Shown: one piece after another, positions 51,843-59,973 of the stretch | Layout: each line of letters opens with the position of its first letter | How positions within the stretch are numbered: the first letter of the stretch is position 1 | Source of the DNA: Halorubrum ruber | GTDB lineage: Archaea > Halobacteriota > Halobacteria > Halobacteriales > Haloferacaceae | DNA: 64,000 nt | Assembly: GCF_018228765.1 (NCBI RefSeq) | Contig: NZ_CP073695.1 | Coordinates: 1,612,001-1,676,000, forward strand | Direction of reading: 5' to 3' | Notes under the pieces: generated by a model | Told to the model about the DNA's origin: nothing | Seen by the model: only the letters and a program-made list of their open reading frames with translations | Database searches by the model: none | Translations under genes and position numbers: made by a program

Positions 51843-51987
51843 TGTACCCGTTAACACGGTACACGCACAAAGCGTTTTGGGCTACACGGAGCCGTTCGGC
51901 CGGCTACGCGGCGTTCGGGCGGGTGCGACGGCGCTCGAGAAGTACGACGATAATCGGTGCGGCACGCGCGACTTGCCCGTGCGCCGC

Positions 51988-52830
51988 TCAGTTCCAGACG
52001 CCGTCGTCGGTGATCACGGTGTCGATCATCCCGATCGGCGTGGCGTCGTAGCTGGGGTTCTCGATCTCGACGTCCTCGACCGGCTCGCGCATCACCTCGA
52101 CGGCGTCGCGGAACTCGTTCTCGAAGCGGAACTCCTCGATTGTCTTCGCGCCCGAGCCGACCGCCGTGACGGGGACACCGAGTTCGCGGGCGGTGACCAC
52201 CAGCGGGAAGGTGCCGATCCGGTTGTAGTAGGTCCCGCCGGTGATGCAGGTGATCCCGAGCAGGACGCGGTCGCAGTCGCGGAGCGCGTACCCCATCGCG
52301 CTGTCGACGACCATCCGCGTCTCGACGCGGGACATCCCAGCGAGGACGCGCGCGGTCTTGCGGCCCAGCGTCCGCGGGCGCGCCTCGGTGACGTAGACGG
52401 TGAGGTGCGCGCCGTCGCGCGCGGCGTTCTCGATCGCCTCCAACACCGTCGTCGAGTAGTCGTGGACGAGCAGCGTGTCGCCGTCCTCGATGCGCTCGGC
52501 GGCGTTGGCGGCCGCCTCACCCTTCGCCGTCTCGATGTCCTCGGTGACGCGGGCGATCACGTCCTCCAACAGCTGCTTCGCGCCCTCGACGCTCGTCGCC
52601 TCGCCGACGATGGAGCGTTCCACGTCGCGCATCGCGTTGTGGAGCGCGGCGTGGGAGGGGTTCGACCGGCGCAACACGCCCGCGTTGTGTTCGAGGTCGC
52701 GCTCGAACTCGTCGACGGTCACGTACTCGCGGTCAAGCAGGTCCGCGAGCGACCGCGTCGCCTTTACGGCCACCGCCGACGTGCTGTGGGTCCGCATCGC
52801 CCGGATCTCGGCGACGGTCTCGTCGATCAT
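51988..52830 (-). CDS. eIF2B-alpha-like / ribose-1,5-bisphosphate isomerase family protein
   Basis: The 280-residue protein matches the eIF2B alpha/beta/delta fold. It has an N-terminal helical half with RTHSTSAVAVKATRSLADLL near 13-32. The Rossmann-like half has VYVTEARPRTLGRKTARVLA near 142, MVVDSAMGYALRDCDRVLLGITCITGGTYYNRIGTFPLVVTA near 167-209 and ENPSYDATPIGMIDTVITD near 255. Archaeal members are either ribose-1,5-bisphosphate isomerases of nucleotide recycling or proteins of unknown role. No AMP phosphorylase or RuBisCO is nearby. Confidence 0.83.
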   Translation of the reverse strand: MIDETVAEIRAMRTHSTSAVAVKATRSLADLLDREYVTVDEFERDLEHNAGVLRRSNPSHAALHNAMRDVERSIVGEATSVEGAKQLLEDVIARVTEDIETAKGEAAANAAERIEDGDTLLVHDYSTTVLEAIENAARDGAHLTVYVTEARPRTLGRKTARVLAGMSRVETRMVVDSAMGYALRDCDRVLLGITCITGGTYYNRIGTFPLVVTARELGVPVTAVGSGAKTIEEFRFENEFRDAVEVMREPVEDVEIENPSYDATPIGMIDTVITDDGVWN

Positions 52831-52926
52831 GCCCGAACGGTCGACCGCGCCGGTAAAAGGGGTTCCGGGGGCGAGCCGGCGGTGGGACGCTCCGAGGCGC
52901 TCGGAGCGATTCGCCGCGCCGGCGGG

Positions 52927-53943
52927 CTACTCGAATCCGAGTCGGCCGACCGCGCGCGGCAGGCACCCCTCCTCCGGCTCGACGTACGAGTAGTGGTCCG
53001 CGACCAGGTCGGTGACGTCGACGTCCGCGTAGTTCTCGGGGGCGATCGCGGAGTCCGGGAGCCCGCCGTGCCCGACCGCGCGCGTCCGGTCCGACGCGCG
53101 GTACACCCAGCCGAGGACGCGGTCGTTCCGGCTGTGGAAGTTGTAGACCGGCGCGTCGAGCGCCGCGATCGCGGGCCCGTATCGGCCGTCGACGGCCGCG
53201 CTGTCGTGCGGGACCGCCCCGCCGAACAGCGAGACCGAGGCGAGGGCGTCGGGCCGCTCTCGGGCCGCGAGTTCGCGGAGCGTCGCCCCCGTCACCCGGG
53301 CGCCCAGCGAGTGGGCGAACAGGTGGACCGGGCGCCCATCTTCGTCCGCCCACGCCGTCAGCCAGTCGGCGAGCGGGACGGCGTTGGCGTCGGCGGTCTC
53401 CTTCGCTGGCCCCCAGTCGACGTTCGACGCCCACGAGTAGCCGATCACGGGGCGGTCGCTGGCCTCTCCGCCGGTTTCAATCGCCGCGTCGAGGCCGAGC
53501 CGAGCGGTGTACGCGAGGTCGCGGGCCGACTCGGCGTCCGCGCCCAGACCGTGGACGAACAGGACCACGGAGTCGGCCCCGTCGAACGCCCACGACCCCG
53601 ACCGCTCCGTCGAATCGTCGGTGTCGAGGCGGTCGCGCGTCGACACCATCGGCTGCGTTTCGGGTGCCTCGTACCCGCCGGCATCACCGTCGAGTTCGTT
53701 CGCGACGTAGAGGCCGCCGCCGCCGAGGAGGCCGACCCCGGCCGCGACGCCGTAGAGGAGCCGTCGTCGGGTGACGAGTCCGGAGGTGTCGTCCGATGCG
53801 TCCGAGCCGTCAGCGGGGGTATCGGATGAGATGTCGGATTGTCGGCCCGAGCGATCAAATACCTGACGCGACGGCGACGGCTGTTTATAAATGGCTCTCG
53901 TATGTCCGGTATGAGCTACCCGGTCACGTACTACTGTCCGCAC
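52927..53943 (-). CDS. membrane-anchored alpha/beta hydrolase with unclear start
   Basis: The protein has an N-terminal anchor (VTRRRLLYGVAAGVGLLGGGGLYVANEL) and an alpha/beta hydrolase fold. Strand VVLFVHGLGADAESARDL is followed by the nucleophile elbow HLFAHSLGARVTG with the catalytic Ser, and VYNFHSRNDRVLGWVY near the acid/His end. Between the anchor and the TTTATAAA box at 53884 there is no in-frame ATG, GTG or TTG. The first usable codon upstream is GTG at 53943, inside the divergent gene; the first downstream is ATG 53649, which would lose the anchor. A start-region error or a rare start codon is possible. Confidence 0.75.
   Translation of the reverse strand: MRTVVRDRVAHTGHTRAIYKQPSPSRQVFDRSGRQSDISSDTPADGSDASDDTSGLVTRRRLLYGVAAGVGLLGGGGLYVANELDGDAGGYEAPETQPMVSTRDRLDTDDSTERSGSWAFDGADSVVLFVHGLGADAESARDLAYTARLGLDAAIETGGEASDRPVIGYSWASNVDWGPAKETADANAVPLADWLTAWADEDGRPVHLFAHSLGARVTGATLRELAARERPDALASVSLFGGAVPHDSAAVDGRYGPAIAALDAPVYNFHSRNDRVLGWVYRASDRTRAVGHGGLPDSAIAPENYADVDVTDLVADHYSYVEPEEGCLPRAVGRLGFE
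53884..53891. promoter_or_regulatory. palindromic TATA box between divergent genes
   Basis: TTTATAAA reads the same on both strands and lies 20-27 bp before the rightward ATG at 53911. It also lies upstream of the leftward hydrolase. A single box may serve both directions, with flanking BRE sequence deciding the strength of each. Confidence 0.55.
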
Positions 53944-54408
53944 TGCGGGACGCTCGTCGCGCTCGAACGCGAGGGGTACCTCGCGGACAAGTCGGTGACG
54001 CCGTATCCGCTGGAAGGGTGGACCTACGTCGCGCCGACCGAGCCGTTCGACGCGGAAGAGGGCGGTGGGGGTGCGGACAGCGGCGAGGACGGCGACGAGG
54101 TCGACGCAGACGGCGTCCGGTTCGTCTGCGGCGAGAGCGACGGCGTCGACTGGGACCCGCACGACGGGGTTCGGGGGACCGACGTCGGCGGCGACGAACC
54201 GTACCGGGAACCCGACAGCGAGGGCGTCGGCTGCGGCGAGCCGTTCTACCTCTCGTTCGTCCGCTACGAGGAGGGCCGCGAGATCGATCCGCGAGCGGAG
54301 TCGGAACCCGTTGAGATCAACCCTGACCCGCGGCCGAGCGGTCCCCGCGGTCCGCCCGGCCCCGGCGAGGCAGGCGGGCCGGACGACTCCGACGGCGGCT
54401 TCTGGTGA
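53911..54408 (+). CDS. uncharacterised zinc-ribbon-like protein
   Basis: The 165-residue protein starts MSYPVTYYCPHCGTLVALER, a CPHC knuckle. Two more cysteines (FVCGESDG near 71 and GVGCGEPFYL near 108) could complete a four-Cys zinc site across an acidic loop. The C-terminal 45 residues are Pro/Gly/Asp-rich. The TATA box at 53884 indicates a leaderless ATG at 53911; ATG 53902 is a second choice. Function unknown. Confidence 0.72.
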   Translation: MSYPVTYYCPHCGTLVALEREGYLADKSVTPYPLEGWTYVAPTEPFDAEEGGGGADSGEDGDEVDADGVRFVCGESDGVDWDPHDGVRGTDVGGDEPYREPDSEGVGCGEPFYLSFVRYEEGREIDPRAESEPVEINPDPRPSGPRGPPGPGEAGGPDDSDGGFW

Positions 54409-54488
54409 GCGGTCGGGTCGACCCCCGTTCGGACGGCAGCATCCGTTACGCCGGAAAATACTTCAGTTGAAGGCCGGAATCGCCGCGT

Positions 54489-54701
54489 ATGCCCGGCAGC
54501 CGATCGAACTCCCCGCTCGGGAGGGCCGTCGGCGTGGCCGTCGCCCTCCTCGCGGTCGCCCTCCTCGCGTTGGACCGGTGGACCGATCTGTCCGTCCCAT
54601 ACGGCTACGACTCCGGCAGCACCGCGCTGTTTCTCGTCGGCGCGGCGGCTGCCGTCCTCGCCGTTGCGCTCGGCGGCTACCGGTACTTCATCAGCGAGTG
54701 A
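54489..54701 (+). CDS. small two-span membrane protein
   Basis: The 70-residue protein has a basic N-terminus, then membrane helices at about 12-30 and 44-62, and ends YRYFISE. The gene is 80 bp after the zinc-ribbon-like gene. I do not recognise the family; small two-span proteins like this are common in haloarchaea. Confidence 0.65.
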   Translation: MPGSRSNSPLGRAVGVAVALLAVALLALDRWTDLSVPYGYDSGSTALFLVGAAAAVLAVALGGYRYFISE

Positions 54702-54760
54702 CGGTCGTCGGGACTGTCGGCGCGGTTCGGCAGTCCGGCGTCGGCTTCGGTGACTTCGCA

Positions 54761-55080
54761 TTTATAAACAGTTGCCGCTGAGCTGAGAGCGACGCTCTTC
54801 GCATCGCGAGGTTATTTATAAATGAGCGGCCGCGGACCACCGGTATCCCGCCGAAGTTTCAGTCGCCTGTTTATAAACCGACGCTCGCAGATCGACAGAG
54901 ATCACCGCCAAGGCCCTACTCGCCCGTTTATAAATAATCGCAGTGAATCGGCGGCGAACACCGGCAAAGCCCCAGCCGCTCGCTTATAAATTTCCGTCAA
55001 CGGATCGGCGACGAACTCCTCCAAAGCCCCAGCCGCTCGCTTATAAATTTCCGTCAACGGATCGGCGACGAACTCCTCCA
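54761..55080 (+). repeat. six-unit TATA-bearing tandem array heading element F
   Basis: TTATAA boxes occur at 54762, 54816, 54871, 54928, 54984 and 55041, spaced 54-57 bp. The last two units are almost identical (CAAAGCCCCAGCCGCTCGC, TTATAAATTTCCGTC, GATCGGCGACGAACTCCTC) and the earlier ones are increasingly divergent. At the third, CAAGGCCCTACTCG is a decayed form of the CAAAGCCCC motif. This looks like repeated duplication of the promoter and stem opening, with decay outward. Confidence 0.75.
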
Positions 55081-55337
55081 AAGCCCCAGCCGCGAGGACT
55101 CGCGCGGCTCGCTGCGCGCTTCGGTCGCTCACTCCGTTCGCTCCCTCCAGTGCTTGCGTCGCCGTGCTTCGTCCTCGCGACTGCCCCTTTGAGCCCCGCC
55201 CCGCACAGCGACCGCACCTCACACCTCCCCAGCCTCGTCAGTCGCCTCCGCTTCGCTCCGGCGACTGACTCCCTCGCGCGGTGCCGTTCGCGGCCGCCGT
55301 GGGCGGCCGCTCACGGGCACGCGCCAACAGCACCGCT
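55072..55337 (+). ncRNA. structured intergenic element F (candidate novel RNA)
   Basis: Copy 6 of 6. CAAAG opens the stem at 55079. AGCCGCGAGGAC pairs with GTCCTCGCGACT with one C-A mismatch, and the distal arm continues as GCGCGGC with GCCGTGC (one G-U). So pairing is kept although the distal sequence differs from every other copy. The second hairpin is GTCAGTCGCC/GGCGACTGAC. The third has GCGGCCGCC/GGCGGCCGC inside and ends GGCACGCGCCA. AT boxes at 55341 and 55373 follow. Mch lies downstream. Confidence 0.6.
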
Positions 55338-55447
55338 GGCTTATAAATGACCGATCGCTAGGTGCGTTCGTTTTTAAATTAGCACGTCGTCACGGCCCGC
55401 GAGTCGAACAGCCAAACCCCTTAAACGGGGAGCGAGTACCGTTTCGT

Positions 55448-56386
55448 ATGGAAAGCATCAATCGGACCGCGATCGAGCTGGTCGACGAGGCGCTCGACTT
55501 CGCCGGCGAGCTGGACGTCGTCGGCTACGAGCTGGACAACGGCGCCACCGTCGTCGACTTCGGAATCGACGCGGCCGGCGGCGTCGAGGCGGGACTGCTG
55601 CTCGCGGAGATCCAGACCGCCGGGCTCGCGAACCTCCAGACCCGGATGGGCGAGCTCGCGGGCGCGCCGCGCCAGTACGTCGAGCTGTCGACGGACCACC
55701 CCGCCGTGGCGCTGCTCTGCTCGCAGAAGGCCGGCTGGGAGCTCACGACCGAGGGCGGCTTCGAGGGGCTCGGCTCCGGGCCGGCCCGCGCCCTCGTCGG
55801 CCGCGAGACCGAGTTCGAGCGCGTCGGCTACTACGACTCCTCGGAGTTCGCCACGCTCGCGATCGAGTCGACGACGCTCCCCGACGAGGAGGTCGCCGAG
55901 CAGGTCGCCGACATGGCAGAGGTCGACGCCGACGGCGTGTTCCTCCCGACGTTCGCCACCGGCTCGACCGCCGGCTCCGTCACCACCGCCGCGCGCGCCG
56001 CCGAGCTCGCCGTCTTCCGCCTGCTGGAGGTCGGCTACGAGCCCACGGACGTGCTCCACGCCTCCGGCTCGGCGCCGCTCGCGCCCCCGACCCGGGACGA
56101 GACCGAGGCGATGGGTCGCACCAACGACGCCTTGGCGTACGGCGGGCAGGTCCACCTCCAGGTGGCGCGCGACGACGACCGCTTCGACCAGATCGTCTCG
56201 ACCGCCAGCGAGGAGTACGGAACCCCCTTTGTCGACGTGTTCGAGGACGCCGACTGGGACTTCTACGACGTGCCGGAGAGCGTGTTCGCCCCCGCGCAGG
56301 TCACCGTCGACGTCGTCGACGGCCCCGTCTACACCGTCGGCGAGACCGACGAGGAGCTGCTCGCGGAGTCGTTCGGCTACCGCTGA
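55448..56386 (+). CDS. mch: methenyltetrahydromethanopterin cyclohydrolase
   Basis: The 312-residue enzyme shows the Mch pattern: LASE-like GAGLLLAEIQTAGLANLQTRMGEL near 55-78, HPAVALLCSQKAGWEL near 88, SGPARALVGRETEFERVGYYD near 114, and TDVLHASGSAPLAPPTRDETEAMGRTNDALAYGG near 200-234. It hydrolyses methenyl-C1 pterin to the formyl form. Haloarchaea make no methane, so it must serve their one-carbon metabolism. A CCTTAAACG box about 28 bp ahead of ATG 55448 suggests a leaderless message. Confidence 0.93.
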   Translation: MESINRTAIELVDEALDFAGELDVVGYELDNGATVVDFGIDAAGGVEAGLLLAEIQTAGLANLQTRMGELAGAPRQYVELSTDHPAVALLCSQKAGWELTTEGGFEGLGSGPARALVGRETEFERVGYYDSSEFATLAIESTTLPDEEVAEQVADMAEVDADGVFLPTFATGSTAGSVTTAARAAELAVFRLLEVGYEPTDVLHASGSAPLAPPTRDETEAMGRTNDALAYGGQVHLQVARDDDRFDQIVSTASEEYGTPFVDVFEDADWDFYDVPESVFAPAQVTVDVVDGPVYTVGETDEELLAESFGYR

Positions 56387-56413
56387 CCGCCGCGTAACCC
56401 TTCTCACGCTCCC

Positions 56414-56941
56414 GTGCGACTCAAACCCGTCCCCGAACCCCCGGCCGATCTCGACGCGCTCAGCGAGTACCAGCGCGCCGTCCCGCTCGTCCCCGGCGAC
56501 ACGGACGACTGCTGCGCCCGACTCCGGCGGCGCCGCGACCTCCCCGACCGGCAGACCGCGAACGACTGGCTCGCGTTCCTGCGCGCGCTCGGCCTCGCCG
56601 AAGAGACCTCGCGCGGGTTCGTCCGCGCCGACGCCGAACCGACCCCCGAGCGCGTCCGGGAAGGGCTCCGCGACGGCGTCCTCCTCGTCCCGGAGGCGCT
56701 CGCGGCGCTGCGGGAGGCCTCGCCCGACGATCCGCTGACTGCCGCCGACCTCTTCGCGGCCACCCGCGACCGGGTCCCGCGTCACGACCGCGCCCGGAAC
56801 CCCGACTGGGAGGCCGCGTGGCGCGACCGCGCGGCGCGGCTGCTCGGCTGGCTCGCGCTCGTCGACCTCGCGGCTCCGGTCGACGGCGATCCGAGACCGC
56901 CCGAGGAGGGGCCGGGATACGTCGCCGGCGACGCGCTCTGA
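56414..56941 (+). CDS. uncharacterised haloarchaeal protein
   Basis: The 175-residue protein starts at GTG 56414, 27 bp after mch, and is probably cotranscribed. It has two mainly helical parts: LPDRQTANDWLAFLRALGLAEETSRGFVRAD (winged-helix-like) and a C-terminal WEAAWRDRAARLLGWLALVDLA. The N-terminus reads MRLKPVPEPPADLDALSEYQRAVPLV. It looks like a conserved haloarchaeal protein I cannot assign. Confidence 0.65.
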   Translation: MRLKPVPEPPADLDALSEYQRAVPLVPGDTDDCCARLRRRRDLPDRQTANDWLAFLRALGLAEETSRGFVRADAEPTPERVREGLRDGVLLVPEALAALREASPDDPLTAADLFAATRDRVPRHDRARNPDWEAAWRDRAARLLGWLALVDLAAPVDGDPRPPEEGPGYVAGDAL

Positions 56942-57018
56942 CCCGGCCGTCACCCTCGCCGCGACCGTCTCACCGCCCCCGCAACAAGCCTTTTACTCGG
57001 TGCCGGTGAGGGAGTCGC

Positions 57019-58212
57019 ATGGGACGCTTCGACGAGCGCACGGTCCGCTACGAGCCGACGAGCGTCAAGGACCTGCTCGTCGAGATGAAAGACACCGCGG
57101 AGCTGCTTATCGACCTGTCGTACTCGGCGGTCCTCCACGGGAGCCCGACGGTCGCGCACGAGGTCGTCGAACTGGAACACCGGATGGACGTGCTCCAGCT
57201 TCGCGCCCGGATGAGCCTGATGCTCGCGGCGCGGAATCCGAACGAGGCGGAGACGCTCGCCCCCGTCCTCGGCGTCGTCGGCGCCGCGGAGAAGATCGCG
57301 GACGCGGCCGGCGACATCGCCCAGATCGTCACCGAGGAGATCGGGCTCCCCGACGCGATGCGCGGCGCGCTGTCGGCGGGCGTCGAGACGCTCGTTCGCG
57401 GGACCGTGGCCGCCGACTCCGCGTACGCCGGACGGACGCTGAAGGCGATCGACCTCGAATCGGTGACCGGCGTCCGCGTGATCGCCGTCCGGCGCGACGA
57501 GGACTGGATCCTCAACCCCGGGCCGACAACTCGGCTGGAGGCCGGCGACGTGACGCTGCTGCGCGGCCCCGAGGGGGGCATCGCCGACGTCTACCCCGAG
57601 CTGAGCGGCGAGCCGTTCGAGCCCGACCCGCCCGCGGAGCCCGCGATCGACGACCTCGAACGCGCGGTCGACTCGATCGTGTTGATGAAGAACCTCTCGG
57701 AGCTCGCCGTCGACCTCGCGTACGGCTCCGTCCTCTTCGACAACGAGGAACTGGCCGAGGAGGTGAGCAACTTAGAGATCGAGGTCGACGCCCTACAGTC
57801 GCGGTTCGAGGCGTGGACGCTCCGGGCCGCGGCCGAGGCGGACGACCCGGTGTCGCTGCGCGGGCTCATCCACCTCGGCGTCGCGACCGAGGAGATCTCC
57901 GACGCCGCGCTCGCGATCACCGAGGGCGTCCGCCGCGACCTCGACGTTCACCCGGTCGTGGAGATGGCGGTCCAGGAGTCCGACGAGATCATCACCCGGA
58001 CCGAGGTCGCCGCGGGGAGCGACCTCGACGGGACCGCGGTTGTCGACGGCGTGCCCGCGACCGACATCTCGACGAGCGTCCTCGCGATCCGGCGCGCGGA
58101 CGACGAGTGGCTGGTCGGGCCCGACATCGACACCACGCTGCGCGGCGGCGACGTGATCATCTCGAAGGGAACCCGGACCTCGGCCGAGGAGTTCGATGCC
58201 CTCGCGGCGTGA
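57019..58212 (+). CDS. duplicated PhoU/RCK_C (TrkA-C) regulatory protein
   Basis: The 397-residue soluble protein is an internal duplication. Each half has a PhoU-like helical domain (residues about 12-110 and 212-310) and an RCK_C domain (about 112-195 and 312-395). The RCK_C halves share GRTLKAIDLESVTGVRVIAVRR and GTAVVDGVPATDISTSVLAIRR, with LEAGDVTLLRG and LRGGDVIISKG. RCK_C domains bind ligands, c-di-AMP among them in several bacteria, and control K+ channels. No channel gene is adjacent. Role inferred. Confidence 0.87.
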   Translation: MGRFDERTVRYEPTSVKDLLVEMKDTAELLIDLSYSAVLHGSPTVAHEVVELEHRMDVLQLRARMSLMLAARNPNEAETLAPVLGVVGAAEKIADAAGDIAQIVTEEIGLPDAMRGALSAGVETLVRGTVAADSAYAGRTLKAIDLESVTGVRVIAVRRDEDWILNPGPTTRLEAGDVTLLRGPEGGIADVYPELSGEPFEPDPPAEPAIDDLERAVDSIVLMKNLSELAVDLAYGSVLFDNEELAEEVSNLEIEVDALQSRFEAWTLRAAAEADDPVSLRGLIHLGVATEEISDAALAITEGVRRDLDVHPVVEMAVQESDEIITRTEVAAGSDLDGTAVVDGVPATDISTSVLAIRRADDEWLVGPDIDTTLRGGDVIISKGTRTSAEEFDALAA

Positions 58213-58588
58213 GGGCGGGGAGGGGGAAGCGGCGCCGGCCGCGGACCCGGACCCCGCCGCGCTCGCTCGGGCCTACTACGACGCGCTCGACGCCGGCGAG
58301 TACGACCGGCTGGCGTCGCTGCTCGCTCCCGACTTCGTCCAGCGGCGCCCCGATCGAACCTTCGAGGGACGCGACCGCTTCGTGGCGTTCATGCGCGACG
58401 AGCGGCCGAACACGGACACGACCCACGCGGTCGAGCGCGTGTACCCCGCCGGCCCCGGCGTGGCCGTCCGCGGTCGACTGCTGGACAACGACGGGGAGGA
58501 GCTGTTCGCGTTCGTCGACGTGTTCTCCGTCGACGACGGGCGGTTGACCGCGCTGGAGACGTACGCGGCAGAGTCGTCTGCCGACTGA
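58196..58588 (+). CDS. SnoaL-like (NTF2-fold) protein
   Basis: The 130-residue protein has an Ala/Asp-rich N-terminal 20 residues, then an NTF2-like fold: ALARAYYDALDAGEYDRLASLLAPDFVQRRPDRTFEGRDRFVAFMRD and later FAFVDVFSVDDGRLTALETY. Such domains bind small hydrophobic ligands or act as isomerases. It overlaps the PhoU/RCK_C gene by 17 bp, so translation is coupled. Function not known. Confidence 0.82.
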   Translation: MPSRREGGEGEAAPAADPDPAALARAYYDALDAGEYDRLASLLAPDFVQRRPDRTFEGRDRFVAFMRDERPNTDTTHAVERVYPAGPGVAVRGRLLDNDGEELFAFVDVFSVDDGRLTALETYAAESSAD

Positions 58589-58601
58589 AGCGCCGCCGCG
58601 C

Positions 58602-59813
58602 CTACCACGCGGCGCGCAGCACGCCTAAGATTCCTTCCGCGGTCGCGTCGAGGTCGGCCGGCGCGCGCTCCATCGGAGGGTCCTCGGCGACGAACTCGGC
58701 GATCGCCGGCAGGTCGTCCTCGTCGGTCTCGGGGAGGTCTCGGAGGCGGCTCGGAACGTCGAGCGCGTCGCGGACCTCGGCGACCGCCTCGACGACGTCC
58801 TCCGCGATCGCGTCGTCGTCGCGGCCGTCGGTCCGGACGCCGAGGCCGGCCGCGAGCGCCCGGCGGCTCGCGTCGACCTCGTCGAAGAGGTACGCCAGCG
58901 CGTGGGGCGCCACGACCGCGTGGATCGCGCCCTGCTGGACGTCGTAGCGGCGCGCGAACCCGTGGCCGAACGCGTGGATCACGCTGATCTTCCGGTCGAG
59001 CTGGACGAGCAGCGCCCCGACGACCGCTCGGTCGGTCGCCTCCTCGCCGCCGGGCCGGTCGCCGGCCACGCGCGGGAGGGCGTCCGAGAGGAGGCGGAGC
59101 CCGTGGACCGCGGCCGCGTCGCTCACGGGCGAGGCGTCGCGGGCGTACGGCGTCTCGATCCCCTTGTCGAAGCCGTTCATCGCGGACCCGGCCAGCACCG
59201 ACTGCGGGGTCGTCTCGAACAGCGCCGGGTCGGCGACGTCTGCGATCGGCCACGCGTCGCTCCCGCTGACGTTCACCGGCTGGCCGGTCGGCGACTCGTC
59301 GGCCGCGAAGACCTCCAAGGACCCGCCGGTCGAGACGTCCGCGCCCGCGAACGTCGTCGGCACGACGACGGACGGGAATGTGGGATCGCTCGCCGGCGCG
59401 AGGTCGCCGAGTGCGTCCGGCCCGGCCTCCGCGTCGGCGCGGATCTCGCCGAGGTCGCGGCCGTCGGCGGCGAGCAGCGTCGCCTGTCTGGCGATATCGA
59501 GGCTGGCGCCGCCGCCGACCGCGACGAGGACGTCCGCGCCGACCTCGGCCCGCGCGTCGAGCAGGTCGTAGGCGGTCTCTACTCGCTTGTCGGGAGTCGT
59601 CCCGTCGAAGACGCCGGCGAGCCGGTCGCCGAGCCCCTCTCGGACCGGGTCCATCAGCGCGTCGTTCGCGCCGGTGTTCGAGCCGCAGACGACGAGCGCG
59701 TCGTCGAGGCCCCGCTCGCCGAGCCAGTCGCCGAGGTCGTCGATTCGGCCCCGTCCGTACCGGATCTCGCAGCCCCGGTGAACGTGTTCGAAGGAGTCCG
59801 CGATCGGTAGCAT
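58602..59813 (-). CDS. iron-containing alcohol dehydrogenase family protein
   Basis: The 403-residue protein has the Fe-ADH fold: VVCGSNTGANDALMDPVREGL near 41-61, VAVGGGASLDIARQATLLA near 98-116 (the nucleotide-binding loop), and VVVPTTFAGADVSTGGSL near 149. Metal ligands lie in DKGIETPYARDASPVSDAAAVHG near 216-238 and HAFGHGFARRYDVQQGAIHAVVAPHAL near 277-303. The family oxidises alcohols with NAD(P). It converges with the SnoaL-like gene. The start ATG is 59813. Confidence 0.88.
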   Translation of the reverse strand: MLPIADSFEHVHRGCEIRYGRGRIDDLGDWLGERGLDDALVVCGSNTGANDALMDPVREGLGDRLAGVFDGTTPDKRVETAYDLLDARAEVGADVLVAVGGGASLDIARQATLLAADGRDLGEIRADAEAGPDALGDLAPASDPTFPSVVVPTTFAGADVSTGGSLEVFAADESPTGQPVNVSGSDAWPIADVADPALFETTPQSVLAGSAMNGFDKGIETPYARDASPVSDAAAVHGLRLLSDALPRVAGDRPGGEEATDRAVVGALLVQLDRKISVIHAFGHGFARRYDVQQGAIHAVVAPHALAYLFDEVDASRRALAAGLGVRTDGRDDDAIAEDVVEAVAEVRDALDVPSRLRDLPETDEDDLPAIAEFVAEDPPMERAPADLDATAEGILGVLRAAW

Positions 59814-59942
59814 CGGCGATCGGTACGCGAGGGCGCGGCTTGTAGCTGTGGGAAAAATCCGCATACGCGAGGCCGGACTGCGCGCTGCCTGGCCGAGGCC
59901 GTCCGCCCGCCTCGACTCACACGCCCGCGCGCGTGCGCCGGC

Positions 59943-59949
59943 TTTATAA
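59943..59949 (+). promoter_or_regulatory. TATA box of gyrBA
   Basis: GGCTTTATAACCC lies 37 bp before the gyrB ATG, so the message has a leader of about 10 nt. No other promoter is seen between gyrB and gyrA, which overlap. Confidence 0.55.
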
Positions 59950-59973
59950 CCCGACGGCGATTAGCGACGGTAA

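Noticed and set aside
54761-55080. CRISPR-like periodic array
   Set aside because: Units are imperfect copies of one another along their whole length, with no constant repeat and unique spacer, and no cas genes are near. The TATA boxes and link to the element explain it.
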